This document shows, piece by piece, positions 9,941 through 17,869 of a stretch of DNA of 64,000 nt. Source of the DNA: Novosphingobium decolorationis (GTDB lineage: Bacteria > Pseudomonadota > Alphaproteobacteria > Sphingomonadales > Sphingomonadaceae); the NCBI RefSeq assembly GCF_018417475.1, contig NZ_CP054856.1:124001-188000 (forward strand). The letters run 5' to 3'. A program made the position numbers and the translations under genes. Position 1 is the first letter of the stretch; each line of letters opens with the position of its first letter. Below the pieces are notes generated by a model. The model saw only the letters and a program-made list of their open reading frames with translations, ran no database searches and was not told where the DNA came from.

Positions 9941-10819
9941 TCAGTCTTGCAGGAATGCCCGCACATCTGCGACGAAGCGGCTGAGCTGGTCGTGATGGAC
10001 CCAGTGCCCGGCCTCTTCGTATTCGATCAGCCTTGCCTTGCGAAACAGGTCCATGCGTCCGTCCTTGGCCGGGCTCTGCGCAAAGCTCTTGAGGCCAGCC
10101 ATCAGCAGCACCGGACACGTGATCTCACCCCACAGGGCATGAAGTTCCGGGGTGGTGACATCGATGGTTTGTGAAATCCGCACATAGGGATCAAACTTCC
10201 AGCTCCAGCTGCCGTCCTCGTTGCGGCTGGCGCCATGGATGCTGAGGTGGCGCGCCTGCGCCTCGCTCAGGAATGGGTTGGCGGCCAGCATGCGCTCAAA
10301 GGCTGCGCGGCGGGTCGTGTAGCGGCGCGCCGGGTGCCCGGCCGCCTCACGCTTGCTGGAAATCCAGGTGCGCAGCCGGTCAGCGGGCGATTGCCGCTCC
10401 CGATCACGGCAGGGGCCCTCCACAGGGCGCAGCCCTTCGATGGCGACGAGTTTTGCAACGCGTTCGGGATAGAGCGCGGCAAAGCGTGTCGCGATGGCGC
10501 CGCCCAGCGAATGGCCCACGATACTGACCTGCGGATAACCCAGCGTGTGAACGAGTTGCGCCATGTCGAAAACGAAGGCGTCCATCCCGTAGTGCCCCTC
10601 GCGCGACCAGTCGCTGTCGCCATGTCCGCGCAGGTCGGGGCAGATCACGTGCCAGTCTCGGCGCAGTTCCTCGGCCACCCAGTCCCAGCTGCGGCAATGG
10701 TCGCGTCCGCCGTGCTGCAGGATCAGCGGGGGCGCGTCGGGATTGCCCCATTCCACGTAATTCAGGCGCAGGCGCTGCGAGACGAAACGGTTGGAAGTCG
10801 GGCCAAGCTGGGAGTCCAT
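9941..10819 (-). CDS. Alpha/beta hydrolase
   Basis: The protein has 292 residues from MDSQLGPTSNRFVSQRLRLN. The open frame extends much further upstream, but those codons lie antisense to trxB, and this ATG gives a normal N-terminus. Fold markers are LQHGGRDHCRSWDW (oxyanion region), PDLRGHGDSDWS, the nucleophile elbow GHSLGGA with catalytic Ser, and AGHWVHHDQ with the catalytic His near the end. It resembles epoxide hydrolase/haloalkane dehalogenase-like esterases, and the substrate is unknown. It is divergent from trxB across about 195 bp. Confidence 0.88.
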   Translation of the reverse strand: MDSQLGPTSNRFVSQRLRLNYVEWGNPDAPPLILQHGGRDHCRSWDWVAEELRRDWHVICPDLRGHGDSDWSREGHYGMDAFVFDMAQLVHTLGYPQVSIVGHSLGGAIATRFAALYPERVAKLVAIEGLRPVEGPCRDRERQSPADRLRTWISSKREAAGHPARRYTTRRAAFERMLAANPFLSEAQARHLSIHGASRNEDGSWSWKFDPYVRISQTIDVTTPELHALWGEITCPVLLMAGLKSFAQSPAKDGRMDLFRKARLIEYEEAGHWVHHDQLSRFVADVRAFLQD

Positions 10820-11014
10820 GAAGCAGAGGTGGCCCGGCCCCGCAGGAAGGTCAACTCCCTGACGCGCGCCTGCGCGCCGGGAAGGGGCGGCCAAGCGCCG
10901 ATTTAGGCAGGCCACGAAATCCTTTCCCCGCCCGACTTGGCAAAAGGGCCGGAAAGTTCCTATTTCCCCCGCTCGATATTCGCCCGATTCCCGCATTTCT
11001 CCGGAGACCGCCCG

Positions 11015-11986
11015 ATGGCAACCAATCACAAGACCCGCATGCTCATTATCGGTTCGGGGCCCGCCGGCCTTTCCGCCGCGATCTATGGCGCGCGCGCGGG
11101 CATGGAGCCGATCGTGGTGCAGGGCCTGCAGCCCGGCGGCCAGCTCACCATCACCACCGATGTGGAAAACTACCCGGGCTTTCGCGAAGTGATCCAGGGC
11201 CCCTGGCTGATGCAGGAAATGCAGGCCCAGGCCGAGCACGTGGGCACGCGCATGATGTGGGACACGATCACCGACGTGGATCTCTCGGGCCCGACCTTCG
11301 TGGCGACCGGTGACGGCGGTGACACCTACGAGGGCGACACGCTGGTGATCTGCACCGGCGCGCAGGCCAAGTGGCTGGGTGTTCCGGGGGAGCAGGCGCT
11401 TTCGGGCAAGGGCGTCTCGGCCTGCGCGACCTGCGACGGCTTCTTCTACCGCGGCAAGAAGGTCGTGGTGATCGGCGGCGGCAACACGGCCGTGGAAGAG
11501 GCGCTCTACCTCACCAACCACTCGGACAACGTGACCCTGATCCACCGCCGCGATTCGCTGCGCTGCGAGAAGATCCTGCAGGACCGCCTCGAAGCGAATC
11601 CCAAGGTTTCGGTCCTGTGGAACAAGAAGGTCGACGAGTTCCTCGCCGGTGACAACGGCGAACTGCGCGCGCTCGCGCTCACCGATACGGTGACCGGCGA
11701 TGCCAGCGAGTTCGAGGCCGACGGAGCATTCGTCGCCATCGGCCACGCGCCTGCGACCGAGCTGTTCAAGGGGAAGCTGGCGATGGACGATACCGGCTAC
11801 CTGCTCGTCACCCCCGGCACCCCCAAGACCGACGTGGCGGGCGTCTTCGCGGCTGGTGACGTCTGCGACCACACCTACCGCCAGGCCATTACCGCGGCGG
11901 GCATGGGCTGCCAGGCTGCGCTCGATGCCGAGCGTTACCTTGCCGAGAAGGAATTCGCGGGCGTGACCGAGACCGTTCAGGGCTGA
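11015..11986 (+). CDS. trxB: Thioredoxin-disulfide reductase
   Basis: This 323-residue FAD/NADPH flavoenzyme reduces thioredoxin in the cytoplasm. It has the FAD-binding GSGPAGLSAAIYGARAG at residues about 12-28, the redox-active CATC pair in SACATCDGFFY, the NADPH-binding GGGNTAVEEALYL, and C-terminal AGDVCDHTYRQAITAAGMG contacting FAD. I used the ATG giving MATNHKTRMLIIGSG. In-frame upstream codons would add 26 unconserved residues. The gene is monocistronic, convergent with the exosortase-associated hydrolase gene, and ends in a long shared hairpin. Confidence 0.96.
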   Translation: MATNHKTRMLIIGSGPAGLSAAIYGARAGMEPIVVQGLQPGGQLTITTDVENYPGFREVIQGPWLMQEMQAQAEHVGTRMMWDTITDVDLSGPTFVATGDGGDTYEGDTLVICTGAQAKWLGVPGEQALSGKGVSACATCDGFFYRGKKVVVIGGGNTAVEEALYLTNHSDNVTLIHRRDSLRCEKILQDRLEANPKVSVLWNKKVDEFLAGDNGELRALALTDTVTGDASEFEADGAFVAIGHAPATELFKGKLAMDDTGYLLVTPGTPKTDVAGVFAAGDVCDHTYRQAITAAGMGCQAALDAERYLAEKEFAGVTETVQG

Positions 11987-12030
11987 TCGGCCGGACGCCG
12001 CTGCGCGCCCTCACGAGAGCGAACTGAAAG

Positions 12031-12068
12031 CGGGCCGGAGTGCGGGAATTATCCCGTGCTCCGGCCCG
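12031..12068. terminator. Long hairpin between trxB and hydrolase 1, overlapping the end of the latter
   Basis: CGGGCCGGAGTGCGGGA pairs with TCCCGTGCTCCGGCCCG around an ATTA loop: 17 positions with two mismatches, followed by TTT. It ends trxB transcription and overlaps the last six codons and stop of the oppositely oriented hydrolase gene, so it may act in both directions. Confidence 0.7.
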
Positions 12069-12843
12069 TTTCGCGTAAGACTTCCAGGATCTGCGCAAAA
12101 AGCCAGTCCTGCGCGTGGGGCTCGACGTAACTGTGCGAGGCGCCCGGGCAGCGATGGATACGCGGGTCAGCCTTGTTCCAGCGGCCAAGGAAAGTCTGTC
12201 CGGTCCGGTCCCGCTCGGCGACGAGGAAGCGGATCGGCCCGTGAAAGGTCGCAATTCCGGTCGCAAATTCGCCCACGAGGCCGCCGGCCACAGGTGCCGG
12301 ACGAAGCGCTGTGATGAGGCTTCGGACAAGGCCTCCCAGGCGAACCTTGCCCGACAGCAGGCGCCGGATCGCGGCGGGATCGGTCAGGCGGCCGCGGTAG
12401 TGCGCGCGGGTCGCGTCGGGCGAGTGCGCGGTCTCTTCCTCACCCTCGCTGGTCCAGGGATTGGAAAGGACGAGCGCGTCGCACCCTTGCGCGCGCGTCA
12501 GCATGAGCGCGGCGGCCCCATCGCAATTGCCGAAGGCGACGATGCGAGCGACCTGTGGGCACTGCCTGCGCAGGGCCTGGAGTGCGGCCTTGATGTCCGG
12601 GCCACCCGTGCGAAACCCGCCGTTGGCTCCCTCGCTATCGCCCACGCCGCGCCGGTCGAAGCGCAGGACGGGATAGCCCGCCTCAGCAATCCGGGCAGCA
12701 AGCGCGGCCTGCCCGTCCCAGGCCCCGGCGCGCGTCTCGTTGCCGCCGCTCACGATCAGGAGCGCGGTGGTGCCGTCCGCGAGGTCGAGCGTTCCGGCAA
12801 GGCGCTGCTCTGCGCAGGGGAACAGGATGGGACGCCGGGTCAT
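12049..12843 (-). CDS. Exosortase A system-associated hydrolase 1 (alpha/beta hydrolase fold)
   Basis: The protein has 264 residues from MTRRPILFPCAEQRLAGTLD. Features include IVSGGNETRAG, FDRRGVGDSEG and the elbow AFGNCDGAAAL, where Cys107 takes the place of the usual nucleophile Ser. SHSYVEP near the end holds the probable His. This matches the hydrolase-1 family (TIGR03100) seen only with exosortase A loci; its reaction is not known. The start overlaps the stop of hydrolase 2 by ATGA, so translation is coupled. It is the last gene of the leftward GNAT-ACP-hydrolase unit. Confidence 0.85.
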   Translation of the reverse strand: MTRRPILFPCAEQRLAGTLDLADGTTALLIVSGGNETRAGAWDGQAALAARIAEAGYPVLRFDRRGVGDSEGANGGFRTGGPDIKAALQALRRQCPQVARIVAFGNCDGAAALMLTRAQGCDALVLSNPWTSEGEEETAHSPDATRAHYRGRLTDPAAIRRLLSGKVRLGGLVRSLITALRPAPVAGGLVGEFATGIATFHGPIRFLVAERDRTGQTFLGRWNKADPRIHRCPGASHSYVEPHAQDWLFAQILEVLRETGRSTG

Positions 12844-13523
12844 GGCAGGGCGGTCCGTTCCACCCACTCGGCGACAGCGCGCGCAAGCGTGTCGGCCTGC
12901 TCCGGGCTTTCACCGGGTTCGGCGCGCAGCCAGAGGCCCGCCCCGCCGATCTGCGATTGGGGGAGGTCTTGCGCGTCGCCGCGCGGCTCGGCCTGCTTAA
13001 GGTCGCTGAAAAGGCGCGCGCCGATGCGATAGCCGTTGAGATCAAGGCCCTGGGTGTGGCCCAGCTCTTCCAGGGCCGCGCGTGTTTCGGTGCGGCCCGC
13101 CTCTTGTGCGGAAACGAGGCGCGCGCGCAGCATCTGGCGCAGGATCGCAGCGCCTTTGACGGGGGCGTAGTGGAGCGCAGGGAGGGCGCGAGGCGCGGCC
13201 AGTGCGCCGCCGCGAAGGGTAAGGACATGCGTTGCGCCGATGTGCGCCGCGCAGGCCTCCATGGCCCCCCGCCAGCTTGCAAGGTCCTGCGCCTCCAGCC
13301 GGACCAGGCTCTCGTTGCAGCCGGGAAGGTCGGGCAGGACGCTCGCGATCGTGTGGCGCCCCGCAAGGCGGCGCTGGACCTCGACCGTCAGGCGGCGAAG
13401 GCGGTTGCCCTCATCGAAGAGCGCCGGGACGATCAGCAGGCGATAGGGTCCACCGCCTTCGAAGGTGAGCGCGTAGGCAGGCTCTCTCGGAAATGTCGGA
13501 TCGGGCCAGGGAATATAGTCCAT
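12840..13523 (-). CDS. Exosortase A system-associated hydrolase 2-like protein without a visible nucleophile Ser
   Basis: The protein has 227 residues from MDYIPWPDPTFPREPAY. The fold resembles an alpha/beta hydrolase (VPALFDEGNRLRRLT, LPDLPGCNESLV), and its place directly before hydrolase 1 matches the hydrolase-2 family (TIGR03101). At the expected nucleophile elbow the sequence is LTLRGGALAAP (residues 101-111), with no Ser or Cys, so a catalytic triad is not evident. It may bind rather than cleave its ligand. It overlaps the next gene by 4 bp and starts 19 bp after the acyl carrier protein gene. Confidence 0.7.
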   Translation of the reverse strand: MDYIPWPDPTFPREPAYALTFEGGGPYRLLIVPALFDEGNRLRRLTVEVQRRLAGRHTIASVLPDLPGCNESLVRLEAQDLASWRGAMEACAAHIGATHVLTLRGGALAAPRALPALHYAPVKGAAILRQMLRARLVSAQEAGRTETRAALEELGHTQGLDLNGYRIGARLFSDLKQAEPRGDAQDLPQSQIGGAGLWLRAEPGESPEQADTLARAVAEWVERTALP

Positions 13524-13542
13524 GTGCGCCCGTCCGGTCCCG

Positions 13543-13827
13543 TCAGCCTTGCGCGGTCTTGGCCGAGACGAAGGCGAGCAGTGCGCCGTACGTCTCGAGC
13601 ATCTCGCCGTCGACGTCCTCATCTTCGATCAGGATATCGAAGCGGTCCTCGATCTCGGTGAGGAGGCCCGCGACGGCCATCGAATCGAGTTCGGGAAGAT
13701 GCCCAAAAAGGCCGGTGTCGGCCTTGAAGGCGGCGGTCTGTTCGGGTGCGAGGCCGAGCACGTCGGTGAGGATTGCGCGCAAGGTCTGGTCGGTGGTGTC
13801 TGCCATGGCCCTCTCGAAAACAGGCAT
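13543..13827 (-). CDS. Acyl carrier protein of the exosortase A locus
   Basis: This is a 94-residue acidic protein with the carrier-protein four-helix pattern and the phosphopantetheine attachment motif ELDSMAV (Ser49). The ATG used has GGGAGA five bases upstream. A second ATG seven codons later (MADTTDQ) has GAGAGG too close by, so I prefer the first. It lies between a GNAT gene and two hydrolase-fold genes and faces an AMP-ligase and a decarboxylase. The likely role is to carry an acyl or aminoacyl group activated by that ligase. This is inferred from context. Confidence 0.88.
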   Translation of the reverse strand: MPVFERAMADTTDQTLRAILTDVLGLAPEQTAAFKADTGLFGHLPELDSMAVAGLLTEIEDRFDILIEDEDVDGEMLETYGALLAFVSAKTAQG

Positions 13828-13846
13828 ATCTATCTCCCGCGCGCCT

Positions 13847-14878
13847 CTAGCCGCGCGGGAGGCGTGCGGCAAGGTAATGCGCGGCTAGGCGGCCCGCCAG
13901 ATGGGGCACATTGGCAAGTGCGCCGGGGCGGAACGCCTCGATGCGATAGCGTGGGCGTTCGGCGTTCATCCAGTCGCGCTTGTAGGGATCATTGCCGGTC
14001 CCGAAGTCAACAAGGTCCACCTTGTCAGTGTCGAGCGCGTGGCGAAGAAGCGCGGCGGTGAGGACAGAGCCGGGCGACAGCGCGCGGGCACTCTCGCGAT
14101 GGGCGAGCTTGTGGATGAAGGCGGTATCGCCCTCAAGGCTCCACAGCTGTGCCGCGATGGCGGGCCCTGTCGGGTCCGATGCGTCATGGGCAAGGCCAAG
14201 GCGCAGGCGCCCGGCGGCCCCTTCGGCCTCAGCAAAGGCGCGCAGGAAGGCGGGGGAGCCTTCCTCGCCCTTCCAGCTTTGGGCGTAGATCGCTTCGTAT
14301 TGCGTCCAGGCGTCGGCGTCGAAATGCGTGAGGACTTGCGCGCGCACCTTGCCGCTCTTGCGCGTGAGGGTCGTGCGCAAGGGGCCGGGAAGCGTCGCGT
14401 GGTAGGTTGCGAAATCGCGCCCGCGCACCTCGAGCACGTGGTTGGTGTCGCACGGCTCGCAGAACACCCACCATCCGGCCGCGCGAAAGGCCTGGACAAG
14501 GGCGTGGGCGCTCCCATCCTCGTCCGGGACCTTGTCGAGCGTGATCCGGCGGGCGAGGGGTTTGAGCGCCTTGGCGAGAGGAGCCAACAACGCCGGATCG
14601 CCGCGCACGATCGGGCGAAAGCGGAACGTGTACCAGTTGGCAAGCGCGACCAGGTGCCCCGGCGCGGCCTCGTGCAGGGCCAGCAGCGCCTCGCCAGCCT
14701 CGCTGCGGGCGCCGTGGAGCGTGCCGCAAAGGCCGCAATGGCGCTCGAGCGCCTGCCACCACCACAGCCTGTCGAAGGGCGCGTGCGCCTCCTCACAAAG
14801 CAGGGTATCGAGGCGCGCGCCGGGTTGGACTTCGCGCAGCGGCTGGTGGTAGATCGAGGCGCTAACCGAAATGTTCAT
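13847..14878 (-). CDS. GNAT/FemAB-fold acyltransferase of the exosortase A locus
   Basis: The protein has 343 residues. The C-terminal half (IYAQSWKGEEGSPAFLRAFAEAEG, AAQLWSLEGDTAFIHKLAHRESARALSPGSVLTAALLRHAL, VDFGTGNDPYKRDWM) matches the CelD/BioF2-like GNAT domain often found in capsule and exopolysaccharide clusters. It probably transfers an acyl group, possibly from the neighbouring carrier protein, to a sugar, amine or lipid. The start chosen gives MNISVSASIYHQPL and lies only 24 bp from the divergently oriented ligase start. The stop is 19 bp before the ACP start. It begins the leftward unit. Confidence 0.8.
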   Translation of the reverse strand: MNISVSASIYHQPLREVQPGARLDTLLCEEAHAPFDRLWWWQALERHCGLCGTLHGARSEAGEALLALHEAAPGHLVALANWYTFRFRPIVRGDPALLAPLAKALKPLARRITLDKVPDEDGSAHALVQAFRAAGWWVFCEPCDTNHVLEVRGRDFATYHATLPGPLRTTLTRKSGKVRAQVLTHFDADAWTQYEAIYAQSWKGEEGSPAFLRAFAEAEGAAGRLRLGLAHDASDPTGPAIAAQLWSLEGDTAFIHKLAHRESARALSPGSVLTAALLRHALDTDKVDLVDFGTGNDPYKRDWMNAERPRYRIEAFRPGALANVPHLAGRLAAHYLAARLPRG

Positions 14879-14902
14879 GATTTGCGGGTCAATTCCATCG
14901 CC

Positions 14903-16465
14903 ATGCGTTCCACGCTCTCCCCCCCGTTGCCGGTCCCGGCACGCCCTGTCGACCATGTCATCGAGATGGGGGAGGCGTCCGCGCAGGCCCTAGTGCTGCG
15001 CGAAACGGTGCTGGACTACAAGACCTTAAGATTGCGTGTGGGGCGTCTGGCCGCCTGGCTCGCGCGCGAGGTCCCCGAGCCGGGCGCGCGGGTCGCAACC
15101 TGGGCGGCGAAGGGCGAGCTGGCCTGCCTCATGCCGCTTGCCGCCGCGCGGGCCGGGCTGGTCCATGTGCCGGTGAACCCGCTTTTGAAACACGCACAGG
15201 TGGCGCATATTCTTTCTGACAGTGGCGCTGTGCTGCTGCTGGGCACGCCAAGCCGTCTGGCGAGCCTCCGCGAAGGCGACGTGCCCGAGGGCTGCCGCTG
15301 CATCGAAGAGGCTGACGCGCTGGCGCAGACTGCGCAAATGGATGAGCCTCTGCCTCCCTCGGCTGCGGACACGGCCGATCTGGCCGCCATTCTCTACACC
15401 AGCGGCTCGACCGGACGGCCCAAGGGCGTGATGCTGAACCATGCAAACCTGTGGCTGGGGGCCGAGAGCGTGGCGCAGTACACGCAGCTCAGTGCGCAGG
15501 ATCGCACGCTCACCGTGTTGCCGCTGGCCTTCGATTACGGTCAGAACCAGCTCTTTTCGACCTGGTTGGCCGGGGGCTGCGTCGTCCCGCTCGACTATCT
15601 TCTGCCCCGTGATCTGGTGAGGGCGGTGGAGCGTCACCGGATCACGACACTGGCCGCCGTTCCCCCGCTTTGGGTGCAGGTGTGCGAGCTCGACTGGCCT
15701 GCCGAGACGGCGGCGCACCTGCGCCGCCTGACCAACAGCGGCGGGGCACTGACCCCGGACCTCGTGGCCCGTCTGCGCGCGCTTTTCCCCGAGGCGCGCC
15801 TTTACGCGATGTACGGCCTGACCGAGGCGTTTCGTTCGACCTATCTCGATCCGGCGTTGATCGAGGAGCGTCCCACCTCGATGGGCAAGGCTGTGCCCCA
15901 TGCCGAGATCCTGGTCATCAACGATGCCGGTGAGATCGCGGCGGACGACGAGGAGGGCGAGCTTGTCCATTGCGGTCCGCTGGTGGGGCAGGGCTACTGG
16001 CAGGACCCGGCGCGCACCGCCGAGCGCTACCGACCGGCTCCGTCGGCCTCGCACACCGGCGGCATCGCGGTATGGTCGGGCGACCGGGTGCGGCGCGACG
16101 CGCAGGGCTTTCTCTATTTTGTCGGAAGGCGCGATGCGATGATCAAGAGCGCGGGCAACCGCATCAGTCCGCAGGAAGTCGAGGATGCAGCGCTCGCCAG
16201 CGGTCTTGTCGCCGAGGCGGTCGCGCTGGGCGTTCCCGATGCGCGGCTGGGGCAGGCGGTCCACCTCGTCGTCAGGGCCGCCATCGACGCGCCCGAGGCG
16301 CAGGCGCGCCTGCCGCGCGCGCTGATGAAGGAACTTCCCAATTTCATGCAGCCCAAGGTCATTCACTGGCGCAGCGCCCTGCCCACGGGGCCCAATGGCA
16401 AGATTGACCGGGCAGGCCTTGCCGCCGAGATCCGCGCGAGCCTGACCGGCGAGGTGCCGGCATGA
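14903..16465 (+). CDS. AMP-forming acyl-CoA ligase/synthetase, exosortase A system-associated
   Basis: This is a 520-residue member of the adenylate-forming ANL family. The P-loop YTSGSTGRPKG lies at about 164-174, MYGLTE in the A5 region, SGDRVRRDAQGFLYFVGRRD in the hinge region, and the catalytic Lys in NGKIDRAGL near the C-terminus. It matches the ligase family tied to exosortase A loci (TIGR03098). It should adenylate a carboxylic acid and pass it to CoA or to the acyl carrier protein encoded on the other strand. The decarboxylase gene follows with an ATGA overlap, so the two are translated together. Confidence 0.88.
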   Translation: MRSTLSPPLPVPARPVDHVIEMGEASAQALVLRETVLDYKTLRLRVGRLAAWLAREVPEPGARVATWAAKGELACLMPLAAARAGLVHVPVNPLLKHAQVAHILSDSGAVLLLGTPSRLASLREGDVPEGCRCIEEADALAQTAQMDEPLPPSAADTADLAAILYTSGSTGRPKGVMLNHANLWLGAESVAQYTQLSAQDRTLTVLPLAFDYGQNQLFSTWLAGGCVVPLDYLLPRDLVRAVERHRITTLAAVPPLWVQVCELDWPAETAAHLRRLTNSGGALTPDLVARLRALFPEARLYAMYGLTEAFRSTYLDPALIEERPTSMGKAVPHAEILVINDAGEIAADDEEGELVHCGPLVGQGYWQDPARTAERYRPAPSASHTGGIAVWSGDRVRRDAQGFLYFVGRRDAMIKSAGNRISPQEVEDAALASGLVAEAVALGVPDARLGQAVHLVVRAAIDAPEAQARLPRALMKELPNFMQPKVIHWRSALPTGPNGKIDRAGLAAEIRASLTGEVPA

Positions 16466-17688
16466 AGCCGCTCGGTCCCATTCCCGCAGGGTTCGAGGCC
16501 ATCGACGGTGTCCTTGTCGTCGCTGGAAGGCCCGTGACGCATTGGGTCGAGGAGGTGGGGGATACGCCGCTTTTCCTCTACAGCGCAGAGCGTATCCGCG
16601 CGCGTATCGCCCAGCTGCGCGCGGCCATGCCCGCGCGCCTCGCGCTGCACTACGCGGTGAAGGCCAATCCTTTCGGTCCTGTGCTTTCGCTGATGCACGG
16701 GCTGGTCGATGGCTTCGACATCGCCTCGGGCGGCGAACTGCGCGAACTGCTTGCCTGCGGCGTTGCGGGCGGGGAGATCAGCTTCGCCGGGCCCGGCAAG
16801 CGTGACCGCGAGCTGGAAGCGGCCATTGTCCACGGTGTCACGCTCAACCTGGAGTCCGAGGGCGAAGCAACCCGCGCGCTCGCCCTTGGCCAGAAGCTGG
16901 GCCTGCGTCCGCGTCTGGCCGTGCGCGTCAATCCGGACTTCGACCTCAAGGGCTCAGGCATGAAGATGGGCGGCGGCGCCAAGCCCTTCGGCATCGATGC
17001 GGAGCGGGTTCCGGCGCTGGTGCGCCGCCTGCTGGACGCCGATGCGGACTGGCGCGGATTCCACATATTCGCGGGCAGCCAGGCGCTGGATGCCAGTGCG
17101 ATTGCCGAAACGCAGGGGCAGACGCTCGATCTCGCCGCGCGGCTGGCCCAGGAGGTGGGCAAAGCGCCCCCCCACTGCAATCTGGGCGGCGGACTTGGCA
17201 TCCCCTATTTCGGTCCGGACACTCCGGTGGACCTGGAGGCTGTCGGCGGCGCGCTGGCGCAGCGTTTCGAGCGGCTCCCGGAGATCCTGCAGGACACGCG
17301 CTTCTGCATGGAGCTTGGCCGCTACCTGGTGGGGGAGGCCGGGGTCTATCTCACCCGGGTGCTCGACCGAAAAACGAGCCATGGTGAAACTTTTCTTGTG
17401 ACCGATGGCGGGTTGCACCACCAGTTGGCTGCCTCGGGCAACTTCGGGACGGTGGTGCGGCGCAACTACCCGGTCGCCATTGCCACGCGCTTGGGCGCGC
17501 CGGTCGAGGAGGAGGTCTCGATCGTCGGGTGCCTGTGCACGCCGCTCGACAAGCTCGCGGAAAAGGCCGGTTTCCCGCGCGCGGACGTCGGCGATCTCGT
17601 CGCGGTGTTCTGCGCGGGCGCCTATGGTGCAAGCGCGAGCCCGGCCTCGTTCCTGGGGCAGGGGCCTGCCTTGGAGCGGCTTGTCTGA
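16462..17688 (+). CDS. PLP-dependent decarboxylase, exosortase A system-associated
   Basis: This is a 408-residue fold-type III enzyme of the ornithine/diaminopimelate/arginine decarboxylase family (TIGR03099-like). The PLP lysine is K67 in LHYAVKANPFG. HIFAGSQALDA and NLGGGLGIPY bind the phosphate. At the position of the C-E-S-G-D substrate loop of LysA it reads C-T-P-L-D (from C359), so the substrate is probably not free diaminopimelate. The gene overlaps the ligase gene by 4 bp. With the carrier protein, this suggests decarboxylation of a carrier-bound amino acid, as in butirosin side-chain synthesis (BtrI/BtrJ/BtrK). That is inference. Confidence 0.87.
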   Translation: MKPLGPIPAGFEAIDGVLVVAGRPVTHWVEEVGDTPLFLYSAERIRARIAQLRAAMPARLALHYAVKANPFGPVLSLMHGLVDGFDIASGGELRELLACGVAGGEISFAGPGKRDRELEAAIVHGVTLNLESEGEATRALALGQKLGLRPRLAVRVNPDFDLKGSGMKMGGGAKPFGIDAERVPALVRRLLDADADWRGFHIFAGSQALDASAIAETQGQTLDLAARLAQEVGKAPPHCNLGGGLGIPYFGPDTPVDLEAVGGALAQRFERLPEILQDTRFCMELGRYLVGEAGVYLTRVLDRKTSHGETFLVTDGGLHHQLAASGNFGTVVRRNYPVAIATRLGAPVEEEVSIVGCLCTPLDKLAEKAGFPRADVGDLVAVFCAGAYGASASPASFLGQGPALERLV

Positions 17689-17741
17689 CAACGATTGCAG
17701 GAAGGGGTGGGGCATTGTCCCATTCCGGGACTGGGGCTAGA

Positions 17742-17760
17742 GTTAGTGCGTAAGGCTAAC
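17742..17760. promoter_or_regulatory. Inverted repeat GTTAG-N9-CTAAC before the export gene
   Basis: This inverted repeat lies 110 bp before the export lipoprotein start, in the only sizeable gap between the decarboxylase gene and the long export/XrtA gene series. Related GTTAGC/GTTAAC palindromes recur at 30912, 33411 and 33711, so this may be an operator of a shared regulator. TTAACC also occurs at 17811. Confidence 0.35.
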
Positions 17761-17869
17761 GCAATGTTCACCCTTTCTGGCCATAGGGCAGGGTGGAATT
17801 TGCCCGAGCCTTAACCTGTGCGCGAATGTGATGTGCGGGAAGGACGAACGGGGTCAGAGGGAAGAAGTC

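Noticed and set aside
9941..11872. A 643-codon leftward open frame spanning the alpha/beta hydrolase and all of trxB
   Set aside because: Only the part from 10819 downwards has hydrolase motifs. The upstream part is antisense to trxB, compositionally odd, and open only because of high GC.
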